Assembly (NCBI RefSeq): GCF_048128805.1
Contig: NC_135998.1
Span: 22,867,063 to 22,931,062 of the forward strand
Length of the DNA: 64,000 bases
Direction of reading: 5' to 3'
DNA from: Centroberyx gerrardi
Taxonomy: Eukaryota > Chordata > Actinopteri > Beryciformes > Berycidae
A program made the position numbers and the translations under genes. Numbering within the stretch: position 1 is the first letter of the stretch; every line of letters starts with the position of its first letter. Below the pieces are notes generated by a model. The model made no database searches, had not been told where the DNA came from, and saw nothing but the letters and a program-made list of their open reading frames with translations. Shown piece by piece: positions 1-11,410 of the stretch.

Positions 1-2814
1 CAGTGGCAGCCTAGCTCTCATGTTCAGACAGACAGGGGGGAGAGGAACAGAGCAACCAGTGGATGGAGAAGGCTTTCATTGGTAGACAAGTAGACTACTG
101 TGGTTCTGATCAGCCAAGCATCACACAATGATGGCAACAGAAGCGTCACTCACACAGACGATACAATGCACCAAACATCAGCAACACACATCTGGACCAC
201 AATGACACTGTGAGCTGCAAAGCTACAACAAAAAGTGGGAATACTACTAATAACTATCACTATGTTTTTAAGCATAAGGCCTAGTTCCTCTTGACTAATG
301 CACCTGTTGTTGTTTTTTTTGAGGAAACAATTTGGGCAACAACTTTGTTTTGTTGCCCTGTAAATAGTGAATCAACCAGAACCAATGAGCTTGAGCAAAT
401 CCTTGTTGACTTGAATGAACATGAACTATTTGGGTCCATGCTCATGACCCTGAGCCCCTGACTCTTGGCTCTAATAATATAATGTCAAGCTGTGAATAAC
501 TTCCTCCCATACCTCCCCTGGCACTGGGAGCAAAGCTGCTCTGCTGTTTCTCCGATATATTCCTCTGCCAATATCCAGGGTTCCAACATGTTTTTGTTCA
601 AATTTCATGACTTAATATTAAGATGTTTTTTATGTCTTTTTGTAAAGCACTTTCATAACATCTGCTTTAGGTAGCCAAGTGCCATACAAATAAAGATTTG
701 TATTATTACTGATTATATATGATTATAAAATAACATAATATTGGACAGCTTGTATGTTTAAAAGCTACATATTTTTGTAAAACAGACCCCATATCTTGTT
801 CTTGTCGAGATGTAATTATTATCATTTGGGACAAAATTGATATTTGGGGTTTAATATTTTCATAGGAAAGTAGAACCAGCAGCAAAGCACAGCATTAAAC
901 TCTTGACTGGTTGAAGAAAAATCTTTAGCATTTGCAATTACTTTTCCAGGAATGGAAACACCTTTTTTGAGTTCCATTCCTTTTCCAGGTTTGCCATGAC
1001 TCTAGGAACCCTGTATATCCCTGCTATGAATACTAACTAATACTAATACTAACACATTGTCTATAGCTTAGAATATAGGCCCAGTTCATACAGCAACAAT
1101 AACCATAATGACACTGCTCTTCTCCATCTTTATTTTGCTTCAGGACCCATGGATGGTCTGGCACACGCTATAGCATAAACCCATGAAGCAACAAAGTCAT
1201 AGTACAGTGCAGTGGAGAAAAGAAAATACAGATGGGAGAAACCACATGGTCCTAATGACTGACAGCAGAAACATAGTTCTGCCCCAGAAACGCTGGTGGT
1301 CAATGCAAATGTGTTTTGACAACCAATGCAACAATTGACACACACAACCTCTTCCTGTGTGAACAGAGAGGAAGCACATAGTGCACAGTGCAACTCATGA
1401 TGAGAAGAGTACAGGCATTGACCAATAACATGTAAAACTTCTACACGAACATCTACAGTAGACTAAATGGTCATGTTATGCAAGTTATGCAATACTAAAA
1501 TATCAAGTCTGTGTCACTGACACAAAGTTCTGTCAAAGCCCAAAGTTGTAAGAACTAAAACTCCTTGAGCACTCAATGGAAACGTTGTGAGAGACTGTAA
1601 ACAATGACTTCCTCTTTTCATGCTGTGTTCAGCTGCCAGCACCAAGCATGAAGGCAGATCATACGAATATTACTTAATGGGGAAGAACATTCACTGAAAC
1701 GACTAACAGGATGTAAAGACATATTTTGAAAATGCAAGAGTAAAGTGAATCAGGTTTCAGAATTACCGAATAAGTAATTCACACCGCACATATCACTTAC
1801 ATCTTGGATTACTGTGGCACGCTTACCACCTGGATGACCCGTTCTAAGCATATGCGGCGAACAGTTTTACTAATTCATTTGTGGATCAAGTAAAAATAGA
1901 CTAACAAGTAGATACCTCCCAAACGCATACACACGGAGATGCTACAATCATGTTTCTCAGCTGAGCAGAAGCGCTATAGACTACATTCAGCTAACGCAAT
2001 AGCAATCTAGAGCTAAAAATGTACGATTCACCTACCAAAATCACACTCTTCTTGTGGCGAGCACACAGGAAGAAAACAAAAATGCATGTTAACTCCACAT
2101 TTTGTAACAGCGTAGGAAGACGCTGCTATATTGCAGTGTGTGAACCCCACTGAAAGATTGCCTCTGAGAATTTCCGCTTTCTTTCACTGACCTCTTTCTC
2201 TTACGAATATGACAACGCTCTGCAGGTCGACCTACCAAACCCCGTAATAGCAGTTATATTAGCAGCCAATGAAGTCAATATAATTTATAACGGCAATAAA
2301 GAGCGGTAGTCTGTCCGCACTGTTCAAAAATAGTTCAGTCAATGCATCGCATATCTTCACCACACTAGAAAACACAACATCAATCAGGGCTGAAATTGAC
2401 ACAACATTTAATAACGTTAACTTTAACATTTGGATATTTACTAGTCGGCTACCAACAACTTAAGTTCCCTAATAACTACAGAAAACACTGTATAATGCTG
2501 AAATTACACACAGTTAACTAACGTTAGATAGATAGATATGAAAGTCACTGAGATGTCAGGCAGTCATCAACGAAAAGAAAACAGAAACAGAAGTCAGTTT
2601 CAGTGTATTTTACATAATAATACTTTATATAATAATTGTCGGTACACCTAATTCAAAATTATGTTGAAAACAATGCAGCTTTGAGTGTTGTTCTGTTCCA
2701 GTGAATAGTCTAAGCCCAATGTAACGTTGATTGCCTTTTGGCTTGCTGGGTTATCTGGGTTATAATGCATTTCCATGCTAACGTTAGCTCGCTAGCTAAC
2801 GTTGGTAATTTTAC
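1..2814. other. Probable intronic sequence of the gene starting at 2867
   Basis: I see no convincing coding exon here. The stretch lies downstream of the first coding exon at 2815-2867 on the minus strand, so it is most likely that gene's first intron. The ORF-like stretch near 1130-1393 (minus) has no splice sites in register and no recognisable composition. An AATAAA at 689-694 on the plus strand has no gene attached to it. Confidence 0.4.
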
Positions 2815-2867
2815 CTTCCGTTGATGTCAACGGGGAGCGTCTGATCGTCCCCCACGACGGAATCCAT
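2815..2867 (-). CDS. First coding exon of an unrecognised minus-strand gene
   Basis: Read on the minus strand, an ATG at 2867-2865 opens 17 codons giving MDSVVGDDQTLPVDING. The exon ends two bases into the next codon at a good donor (AG|GTAAAA, 2815/2814). The region just upstream (about 2870-3010) is richer in CpG than its surroundings and carries a YY1-like ATGATGGCGG on the minus strand, as at many housekeeping promoters. No in-frame stop interrupts the exon. I do not recognise the protein from 17 residues, and the remaining exons lie to the left of the window or in its first 2.8 kb, where I could not find them. The start and donor are seen directly; that this is a real gene is inferred. 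Confidence 0.5.
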
Positions 2868-2869
2868 GA

Positions 2870-3010
2870 TACGAGTTCGCTTATTTTGTGTCCTTTCCAA
2901 GGTAATATTCCATTTTACGAACTAGCTTCAACGTAAACTTCAAAAAGCGGGACGCAATTCAAAATAGTCCAGGCTACCGCCATCATGGTATGGTAAACGT
3001 CACCACTGTG
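2870..3010 (-). promoter_or_regulatory. CpG-containing promoter/5' UTR region of the 2867 gene
   Basis: Immediately upstream of the MDSVV start, the minus strand has several CpGs and ACCATGATGGCGG, which resembles a YY1 site and also supplies an upstream ATG pair. No TATA box is visible. Assignment as promoter rests on position and composition only. Confidence 0.3.
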
Positions 3011-5291
3011 CACGTTGGAAACTGCTGCTGCCTTCAAGTGCTGTTGGAAATATTGGTATTACGAGTTGATCGATCCGATAAAGAGGTACGTATGACGATA
3101 CATAATAACATCCACCAAAAACTACGTTTGTAACATGCTCTACGTTGATATTATTTACAAACAAAGGTGGTTAAATGTGTGATAAGTCATATTGACGACT
3201 TTCACAGTCGGAGTTAGGAGCTTACGAGGAGCACTGGAAGACAGCACGAAACTGGGTGGTTACAGTGACAAAACGATTGGTCAAAACAAACACGTTGGGG
3301 AGGTTCATAGTGATTTTGAGACTCAAAATAACGACGCTGTCAGATAAAAAAACTCCCACCTTCAAAAGCCACCCTTGTATTTTACGTTAGCGACACCGTG
3401 TATACTCGGTGTCATATTTCCAATAGTCACGAAACTTGCTTAACCTACAAAAGGCCATGTAAACGATCAGTTAAACTAGTACAGCAATCTCCAAAAGTTG
3501 GAGGTACGCGATTTTGCTGCGACAGAGGCGTCAGCGTGATGACATTCCTTAGGCCTACAAGAAAAAATACTAAAATTAATATATAGTGTAGTACAGAGCA
3601 GAGTAGACCTACTGCATACTGATGGAGCTCTTGTATCTAATCACTGCATCATTCTCAAAAGGCCAAAAGAAGAGATGAGATTCATATAGTGTCACAGTTA
3701 ATCTGTCTGTCTGTCTCTCACACATGATTTTTTTTTTTTTACAGTATTCATAGTATTCTGTTATATCACCACATGGCCATGGTAGGAAAAAGACAGGTGA
3801 TTGTAATAAACTAACAGGTGATTATAATCAAAAGACAGCCACAGCCAATGAGCTGTGTATATGGTAAGCACCATATTGGTAGGAAATGCGTGTGACATTA
3901 TGGGAATACTACCAGCACAATTTAGTGTAGGTGAGTGAGTGAGTGGGTGGGTGCAGGGGTGGTGCTGTCCTGTCAGCAGACTAAACCCTGCTCTGTATAG
4001 TATATGCCAGGTTATAGCCCACTGTAACCATATTAAAATGTCTGCATTACAGTAATGACTCCAGTCTGGGCATTTCACTATGTAGAGGTTCAGGCTTCTC
4101 CTATTTCTCCTATAGCCAAGTGACATATTTAGGCCTACAAGGTCTTGGACTTAGACAGTCTGCTGTATATCACTGCTGTCATTCAGACACCTTGTATTTC
4201 CAAAGACATTTCAGTGAACAACCTTAACGTGAGATGTGTTATTAAAATTATACAAACTGTTTTTAAACTGTCATGCCATTAAAGCACATTGAATTGAATT
4301 TGAATTGAATTGAGAGAGAGAGGAGAAAGAGAAAGCAAGAGAAGAGAGTAAGAGAAAAAAAGAAGAGACACCCTGCTTATGTTCTTCCCTCCATTGCGAG
4401 GTCCTAGCAGATCCCTGCAGAGAAAGGGCCAGGGCACCAGAAAAGTCCCAGTAGAGTCAGAGCCAGTGAGGAGCAGCTGTGGTTTTGCTCTCAGCCAGCC
4501 CAGGGCCCATTCTCATCTTTTCCATTCCTCTTTATTCTGCATCTAGGAGGAAGAACACTGTCACTTACATCAGCGGATCCCTTTTAGAGTCTGTTGCTAT
4601 TACCCCTATCTCTCGCACCTTCGGCAAAAGGCAAATCTGTCCCATGCACTTTTTTCAAGTGCAAGTCTAATAGCAATAGCTCCCTCTAGCGGCAATTAGA
4701 AAGCCCTACCTGCACAGTCACTCACCCACCAACATAAAACATCCACATAACAGATACTCATCTTCTTGTGTTAGTATGATGAGCAGGGAACAACCTGTTA
4801 GAATACGCCTACATGTTATGCTGAATAGGCCTATAGTATGAATGTTGTTGCAGTTAATTTGTAGTTTATCCCATTCCCAATACAACTACTTACAGTAGAC
4901 TACAATGTAGCCTAACTACTAGGCCTACAGACAACAACACTGACATCAAGTGGTGTAGCCTTTCAACAAGGTCAACTGCAAGAAGATGGACTGCAATACA
5001 CAGCACACACCACAGTTCCCATGTCTGCTTATTATAAGCGACTTTGGGCTTCTTTTTTCAGAAAGTGAGACGATCTCAGATGAAATCCAAGCTGTCAATC
5101 ATCCCCACCTGCTACCCAACAATAAATAGGCTATCAGTGTTATCTGCAATAATATAGGCCTAATAGATACACATTCCATAACAATTCAGTTTAAATCAAT
5201 TCAACTGTTCTATTAAATTGATTAGATTGATGCTTCTGTTCATATGCAGCTGTTCTGTTCCACTTTTGTAGCTGAAGTTTAACAAGTTAAC
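3011..5291. other. Non-coding, repeat-bearing DNA
   Basis: No supported gene. A TTGAATTGAATTTGAATTGA-type tail at about 4289-4312, followed by GA-rich sequence to 4365, looks like the 3' end of a LINE similar to the one at 14.4-16.7 kb. The minus-strand ORF at 3761-4126 shows no protein-like composition or splice context. Confidence 0.4.
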
Positions 5292-5773
5292 AAGTTATTT
5301 GGTATGGGTATAGGTTCAGTATGATCATTAAGTTCGTTTCAGGGTAGACCGCATACCTGCAGAAATTAATAAAATATTATACTTTATCATTTTGAGACTG
5401 AGCTTTGCTATAGAGCCCTATAGACTTTAGTTCGTAGTTAGTATGCTTCTACTAATTTTACGGTTGGATGCCCCCAGCTTTCAATCGCCCCAAACTGTAA
5501 GAAGAATGAAGCTCACCTTAAATAAAGGAAAAGAAAGAAGTAAACAACAAAGAACCAGATGAGCTGGGAATGACTGGAGGGCATCCCATACTCTGTGTTC
5601 AATGTTGAATGAGCCCCTGCAAAAAGACAGAACTTTATATTAGGCGAGTAAGATTAAGTAATATACAATATGTAGTTCTTGTTACTTGGTTAATATAAAT
5701 TTGTAACCATGTATTTCATGCACAATAGGGATAAATACACAAGTCTAGAATGCACTCAGCCTCTTGCCCCCAG

Positions 5774-5804
<31 letters not shown>

Positions 5805-5953
5805 CACCATGACCACATCTTGTTACTTTATTCACCTGCACATGGCCGTGGCTCTCTAAGAATGTGCTTCAGCAGCCAGTTCACCCCTTCGTTCAGGATG
5901 AGCCCACCAAAGAATGAAATAAAAAAAAAAAAAACAGGTCAAAATGAATATGG
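5292..5953 (-). pseudogene. Duplicated DOLPP1 fragment (exons 3 and 4 with introns)
   Basis: This segment is a near-copy of 48132-48765, in the same orientation, about 43 kb away. It carries copies of DOLPP1 exon 4 (5517-5616, no difference seen, including the catalytic PSSH) and exon 3 (5836-5920, one synonymous difference seen). The intron between them differs mainly by a longer CA repeat. In front of exon 3 the parental acceptor (TTTTTTAG) has become an uninterrupted T run on the minus strand, so the AG is lost. Because introns are retained, the copy arose by DNA duplication rather than retroposition. It lacks exons 1, 2 and 5-8 and cannot encode the enzyme. Confidence 0.9.
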
Positions 5954-7264
5954 GTTAGGGTTACCTCATCCTGGGTCACGAGTGACTGTTGGTATAAATT
6001 CTCAACCTGCATGTGTGCGAGAAGGAAGATATTCAGTGTTGTGCACTGCCTCTGGCAGACATCCAGGATTCATAGAATCGCAGTTACATCCTCTCTCTCG
6101 TTTCATCTGCACCTCTCATTTCATCTTTTATGTCACATCTCAAAATGTGCTTTTACACTTTTTATCCATTTTATTCTTTCATATTTAGGTTTTGTTCTGT
6201 AACCCTGTTTTTTTTTTTATTCATGTCTTGCATTTTCATCATTTAACTTTTGTTGCTATATGAATAAAGTTTATTTTTAGGAATATTCTATTGTGTAATG
6301 GCAAAAATCCTAATCTGCATTCTTAAGTAAGGCAACATACGTTTTGGACCTAAAATGATTTTGTATTGTTATATTATTGTACCCCTCAGCTGGTCGTGGC
6401 CCTGGGTGCATGCTGCCATCTGGCCAACACCTCCAGCTCGGCCTCTGCTTCGGCCATAATGCCAGGCTCTTTACAAGAATGTGGTCGTCTCCCAGAAACA
6501 CTTACTAGGTATAGGCTGTTGTGACAACCGGGAGCGAGTGGAGGGTAGCAGAATACAAAAGGTCTGGGTGTGAAATGGAGAGGCAGCGATGGAAAGAGAA
6601 AGAGAGAGAGAAAGCTGGAAGACGGAGAGGTGAGAAAAGGTTAGACGGTGACAAAGGAACGGGAGGGCCTGGGGGTGCAGGGAGGTAAGTGTGGGGTAGA
6701 GGAAACAGCTAGAAAGAATTGGAAAAGAGGGGATAAGAGAGGGACGATGGGGAGGTGACGAAGCCAAAATACATTAGAGAAGGAAAATGAGTACCAGAAG
6801 AAAAGGACATACACAACAACAACTGCAACAGCCAGGCTCATGGATGGCAAGTCTACCGTCTGATTAAAAATAATTATTCACATGTGACATAAGAACAAAG
6901 CAACCTCCTTTGCCTTAACTTCAGTGCTATATTTCCAATAAATATATTTTAAAAAGGGCAAAGGTGTTTATTTTATGTGAATGATCATGGCAAGAGAAAA
7001 AAACATTTGATTAATAATTTAAGAATCACTGAAGCCGATAAGCCACAACAACACATTATCACTGGGAACATCTCAAGGCAGTGAGAAAATTGGAATGGAG
7101 TCGTCATAAAAAATGTAATCAAACATCTCATTTGAATTGAAAGCTACATTTAGTCTTTTAAATGAAATGTGATTAAGGAAATGACTCAGTTACATTAATG
7201 AGGTAAACATACAGTATATTATGTATGTATTTGGCAGCAGTGTGGCCATGTGGTTACAGAAAAC

Positions 7265-7310
<46 letters not shown>

Positions 7311-8782
7311 CCACACCTAACTAAGGGTGTATACACACTGACACAAGAATATTTGTAACATCAAATGTCTGTTGACCCTTGCACTCCTTGCTCTTTGTTA
7401 CTTGTAATATTAGCAGCCTGAGCATTGAAGCTCACACTACTGTTGCACTTGTAAATTGCTCTGGATACGAGCGTCAGTTACATGGCTAAAATGTAAATGT
7501 AAAGTGGTAGCGTCTGTAAGCAATTAAAGTCTACTGTGGAGAGGAGGATCGGATTGCTTGATTGATTGTTCCTGGCAAAAGAGTGATAAACATGACCTGA
7601 CCAAAACAATGTAAACACACGGTTCAAAATCAACTGCACAAATGCACAAACATACACACTGGCACGTGCACAAAAACAAACACACACCTGTTATCACTAT
7701 GCAAAGGTATAATTACATTTATTTTTATAATTTCTTATTTCTGTACTTTAATTGTAATTCTTCATTAATCATACAATTCCTGACCTAATTATAATTATTC
7801 ATAAATCTTAAGAATGTTATCTTACAGTTTCATTGCCCTTATTGATTGGTGTTAATAACAAAAATGTGTTTGATTGTAACTCACTCTTGTCTGTATACTT
7901 ATTTTCATGGAGCAAACTGTTTTAAAGAAAGTTAAAGTTCAGTGGGCCCAGTTCAGACTGCCGGTTCAGACTGTGTGAAGTCTTACATGCACTGAGATCT
8001 ATAAATGCAGTGCCGATCCGAAACCTCCTTAGGGGCTCGGAGAAACTTCTGCTCGGCCCCCCGACCTGACTCGTGTAAACCGCTTCCCACACAGCCACAT
8101 CGCAGCACTGATGTGTCCCGCCGCTCCTGTCCCACCGCACCCCTCACTCCCTTAACTGACATTTTAACTAAGCATTCCGTTTGAAGGAGTATTTACTGAG
8201 GAATTTAAACTTACACTGGAGTAAGTATGTGGAAGCTTTTTCTTTGGCTATTCACTGATATTGATTATTTATGTCCCAGTATATTTTTGATTATTTTTTG
8301 GGTTGCTGGGGAAATCTTTCTAATGTTTATAAAAATGAAGCAAATATGGGCACAATGTCAATACACTTAAAATGTATATTTACAAGTATCTTGATAAGCA
8401 TTAGTTAGCATTACTGCTAGTTCTTAAAAACATATTTTCACGGCAGAGACTGTGTAGGAGAAGGGAGTGAAACTAAAAGAAATTTGGCTAATGAATTCAA
8501 TATACTGACAAAATCAGACACAGGCCTCCAAACACAGGCAATATGTATGGATGATCAAATGGCATTAAGACTTGTCTATCTGACCTCTGACCTACCCCTA
8601 GTTACAAACCCACTTCAGTGATTGGCCTGCACATGGCTTAATGTAGCTGACAGAATGCCACATGCATCTTGCTGGTTTGTTTATGTAATGGTTGGTGGTT
8701 TGAGCTACAGTAGGCCCGTCTCTCTGTGTGATAGTCACTGAGCAAATCTGGGCCATGCAGCCTCGATACAGTCCTTACTGCA
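5954..8782. other. Non-coding region with simple repeats
   Basis: No supported gene. It contains an ATT trinucleotide run at 7267-7309 and GA-rich stretches near 6595-6625. A short minus-strand reading frame at about 6385-6456 (MAEAEAELEVLARW...) ends in TGA after some two dozen codons with no clear donor. Confidence 0.4.
7267..7309. repeat. (ATT)n microsatellite
   Basis: About 14 tandem TTA/ATT units, uninterrupted. Confidence 0.95.
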
Positions 8783-9028
8783 GATGTATGGAAGCTGAGT
8801 GCCATCTAGTGGTAGACTTCCCTTGTTCAAGACAGCAAAATATATACTTGCTCTACTTGACAAGTTATAACCCATTGTAAGTAAATAACAGTGCATTTGT
8901 GATTCATTATCCCCCAGTTACAATGGGGACTGTTTATTGAGCCACACAGTTACTGTCAATTCTTTGTCCTATTTACACTTTGAACTTGATGTGGATCAAC
9001 TCAGAGAAACCATTAGAGCTCATGAGAT
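8783..9028. repeat. Repeat C, copy 1
   Basis: From ATGTATGGAAGCTGAG to CATGAGAT this matches 14143-14357, the sequence between the 877-aa ORF and the LINE. Copy 2 lacks about 31 bases around 8956-8987 (GCCACACAGTTACTG...). It looks like the 3' flank of a neighbouring, now missing, unit of the ORF downstream. Confidence 0.9.
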
Positions 9029-9322
9029 CTGCCTAACACTTATCTTCTCTTGTATCTGGATTAAACCCAACATTTCTAGTTGTCAGTAAAATTTTATATA
9101 GGCGTTATTGATGCTGAGATGCTGCATAGTCTAAAATGGCTACAGGCGAGTGTCTAAATAGAAGTATGAATTACTATGATTTTTTTTTTTATATATAAGA
9201 ATCTAAAATACAGATCTTGTTCAACTTATTAGGTTAAATATTGTACAGAAATATGTTTGTTGGAGTATAAATAAAATTTTTTAGATTGTATTTTCTCCCT
9301 TTTAGTTTGGCCCCAACAGCAA

Positions 9323-9488
9323 CCGCACCCCACCCCACCCCACCCCACCCCACCCCACCCCACCCCACCGCACCGCACCCCACCCCACCCCACCCCACCC
9401 CACCGCACCCCACCCCACCCCACCCCACCCCACACCACCCCACCCCACCCCACACCACCACACCCCACACCACCGCACCCCACAGCAC
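9323..9488. repeat. (CACCC)n C-rich minisatellite
   Basis: About 160 bases built of CCCCA pentamers with scattered G and A substitutions (CACCG, CACAC). The plus strand is nearly free of G and T; the minus strand has runs of four G every five bases. All six-frame ORFs here are products of the repeat, not genes. Confidence 0.95.
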
Positions 9489-9616
9489 CCTCTCCCTGAG
9501 GTACGGACACTGGAAACCATCAGTAGCCACCAATAACTGTTTGCACCTTCATAGCAGGTCAAAGGTGTATAATATCTGCTTATTCATGGTGTTTAATATT
9601 TCATCTCTATAGACAA

Positions 9617-10791
9617 ACAGAATCCTAGCACTGATGTAAATGTGTACCTGCTATTTGTTAGTTTTTAATTGTAGGTCATAGAAAATACCATAGCAGTATG
9701 TTACTACTGTTTATTGAATCTCTATTCAACTGACACAAAATGGTTTGCAATATCCTGGGTTTGTTCTAAGTATTGTTTTTCCATGCAAAAAGAGGAGATG
9801 CTCCAGGCTCTACACAGGGATTACCATGTTTCATGTTTTTTAAAGCATTTGTTTTAAGTGCTTGCTTTTATTGCTGTCTTCTCATTTTGTGTTTGACAAG
9901 CCTGACACAAAAAAATTCATGTTGCTTACAATAATGGACAATAGAGTTTTCTTGAATCTTCGATCTAACAGTTAACTTACTGAAATCAAATTGGGCAGAG
10001 AGATTGGACAGCTTCCATTTCTATGAGTGAACAAACTCAAAACTATTGGCTAATGTGTGCTGATAGAAAGGTATTTGAGTTACAGCATTCATTCACTATT
10101 TGATAACAGTAGTGCACTCCTCATGGTTAAACTCAATCACAACTTTGAAATGTTCTCTTTCTGAAGGGATTAAAGGGACATGAGTATCTGTGGTCTATGC
10201 CATGTAGAAACAAGGCTCAAACACCAGTTGGATTAAATAATATATCCATTATAATGGACATTAGGGCTGATAATCAAATCCAGGAATGCCAAGTCGATAC
10301 TTGTGACCTTGTGGAGAAAGTTCTTTCCAAGTTGTCTTGGATAGAATGATCGTCTCATGAAAGTAAGCAGAGACGCTTCCTTACAGTTTGAGATGGACTG
10401 TAAGACACACAGCTGTTCATTTTCCCAGCTGTTTGCTGCTCAGATGCGATGTGTTGTTCTCACATCAAATCTTTGGGCTTTCCATTTGTTCTTGTCGGTC
10501 AAGTCACCATTCGATGCATCCTGAACTGGCAAGCAAACTTCCGTGATCTTTATCCCTCCTCCATCTCCTCCAGCAGTTAAATATTACGTAAAACACATCA
10601 TGGAGGACACAAGAACATATATTGAGAAAGAGGCTATAGTTTTCAGTGGTTGTAATTTGGTTGTTTCAGTGATTAGTTACTTAAGATGAAGTAAATGTGC
10701 AGGCAGTTGTAAATCGATGAATCCATTTGATCGCCTCCTTACTGGTGGGGGCCGAATGATTTCTTACTCATCCCGCATCTCATCTGTGTCT
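9617..10791. repeat. 1.18-kb direct repeat, copy A
   Basis: From ACAGAATCCTAGCACTG to CATCTCATCTGTGTCT this is nearly identical to 22409-23586; I counted about a dozen differences by eye. It carries no ORF. It ends about 620 bases upstream of the ATG of the 877-aa ORF, so it looks like that gene's 5' flank. It does not start with TG or end with CA, and no tRNA primer site follows it, so I do not call it an LTR. Confidence 0.93.
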
Positions 10792-11230
10792 GCAGGAGTG
10801 TTTTGACATAGAACTTGTGCAGTTACAATGAAAGGTAAACTGTACAGTGTCCAATTTAATCAGAAAATGTCAGAAAGTGTAAAATATGCAGCGTTTATAG
10901 TTACAAATGGCACATATTATAGCATTTTCATTATTATTATGACATAAAATATTAATCTGGGTGCTCACTTTTTGGATTTGACGATTGAATACAAATGAAT
11001 TGGCTTAAAACAGTATTTTTGCACGTTTAAAATATCGCGCTTTTATTTTGAAGGATAAACGCCAAAACCAGAAGTCTCATTTTCTGGTTATTCTGGCCAG
11101 CGTAACGCATCTCATCTAGGTTTTGACTAGAAACTCAGGAATAAAACATCTAGTCATGTAACATGTAAATCTATCTTACACTGTGACAACGTTATTCCTA
11201 ATGATTAAATTTCCGATGGAAAAAATGAAT
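10792..11230. other. Upstream region of the 877-aa ORF
   Basis: Unique within the window, AT-rich, and without a gene. It lies between repeat A and the promoter elements at 11262-11346. Confidence 0.4.
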
Positions 11231-11261
11231 GGGAAATGCTGGAACGCGCCGTTTCAGCTCT

Positions 11262-11346
11262 ATTGGCCAGCCGGGACTATGACGTCAAACCTTTATGACG
11301 TAGGCATTTCGGGCAGGTAAAACCAAAGAATTCGTCAGCTGAGTCA
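11262..11346 (+). promoter_or_regulatory. CCAAT/CRE/AP-1 promoter cluster of the 877-aa ORF
   Basis: Within 85 bases lie an inverted CCAAT box (ATTGG, 11262-11266), a perfect palindromic CRE (TGACGTCA, 11280-11287), a CRE-like half site (TGACGTA, 11296-11302) and a perfect AP-1/TRE site (TGAGTCA, 11340-11346). The last is 64 bases before the ATG at 11411. NF-Y and CREB/ATF sites at this spacing are typical of TATA-less cellular promoters. The motifs are seen directly; activity is inferred. They would make the gene responsive to cAMP or stress-kinase signalling. Confidence 0.6.
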
Positions 11347-11410
11347 CAAACGGTAACTTCTAGCGTGGTGACAAGCGAAGTGAAGCAGATTGAGCAAAAC
11401 GCATCCTACC

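Noticed and set aside
1130..1393. Cys-rich minus-strand ORF (CALCASSL...CVNCCIGC)
   Set aside because: Cysteine spacing fits no zinc-binding domain and two overlapping frames are equally open.
6385..6456. Short frame MAEAEAELEVLARW as a first exon
   Set aside because: It ends in a stop after about 23 codons and has no good donor; nothing else nearby supports a gene.
7922..8140. Minus-strand ORF in a GC-richer stretch
   Set aside because: No splice context or protein-like pattern; probably part of a repeat.
9229..9612. Several overlapping ORFs on both strands with GGVGWGGV or HPTPPHP repeats
   Set aside because: They are translations of the CACCC minisatellite and exist in all frames only because it lacks stop codons.
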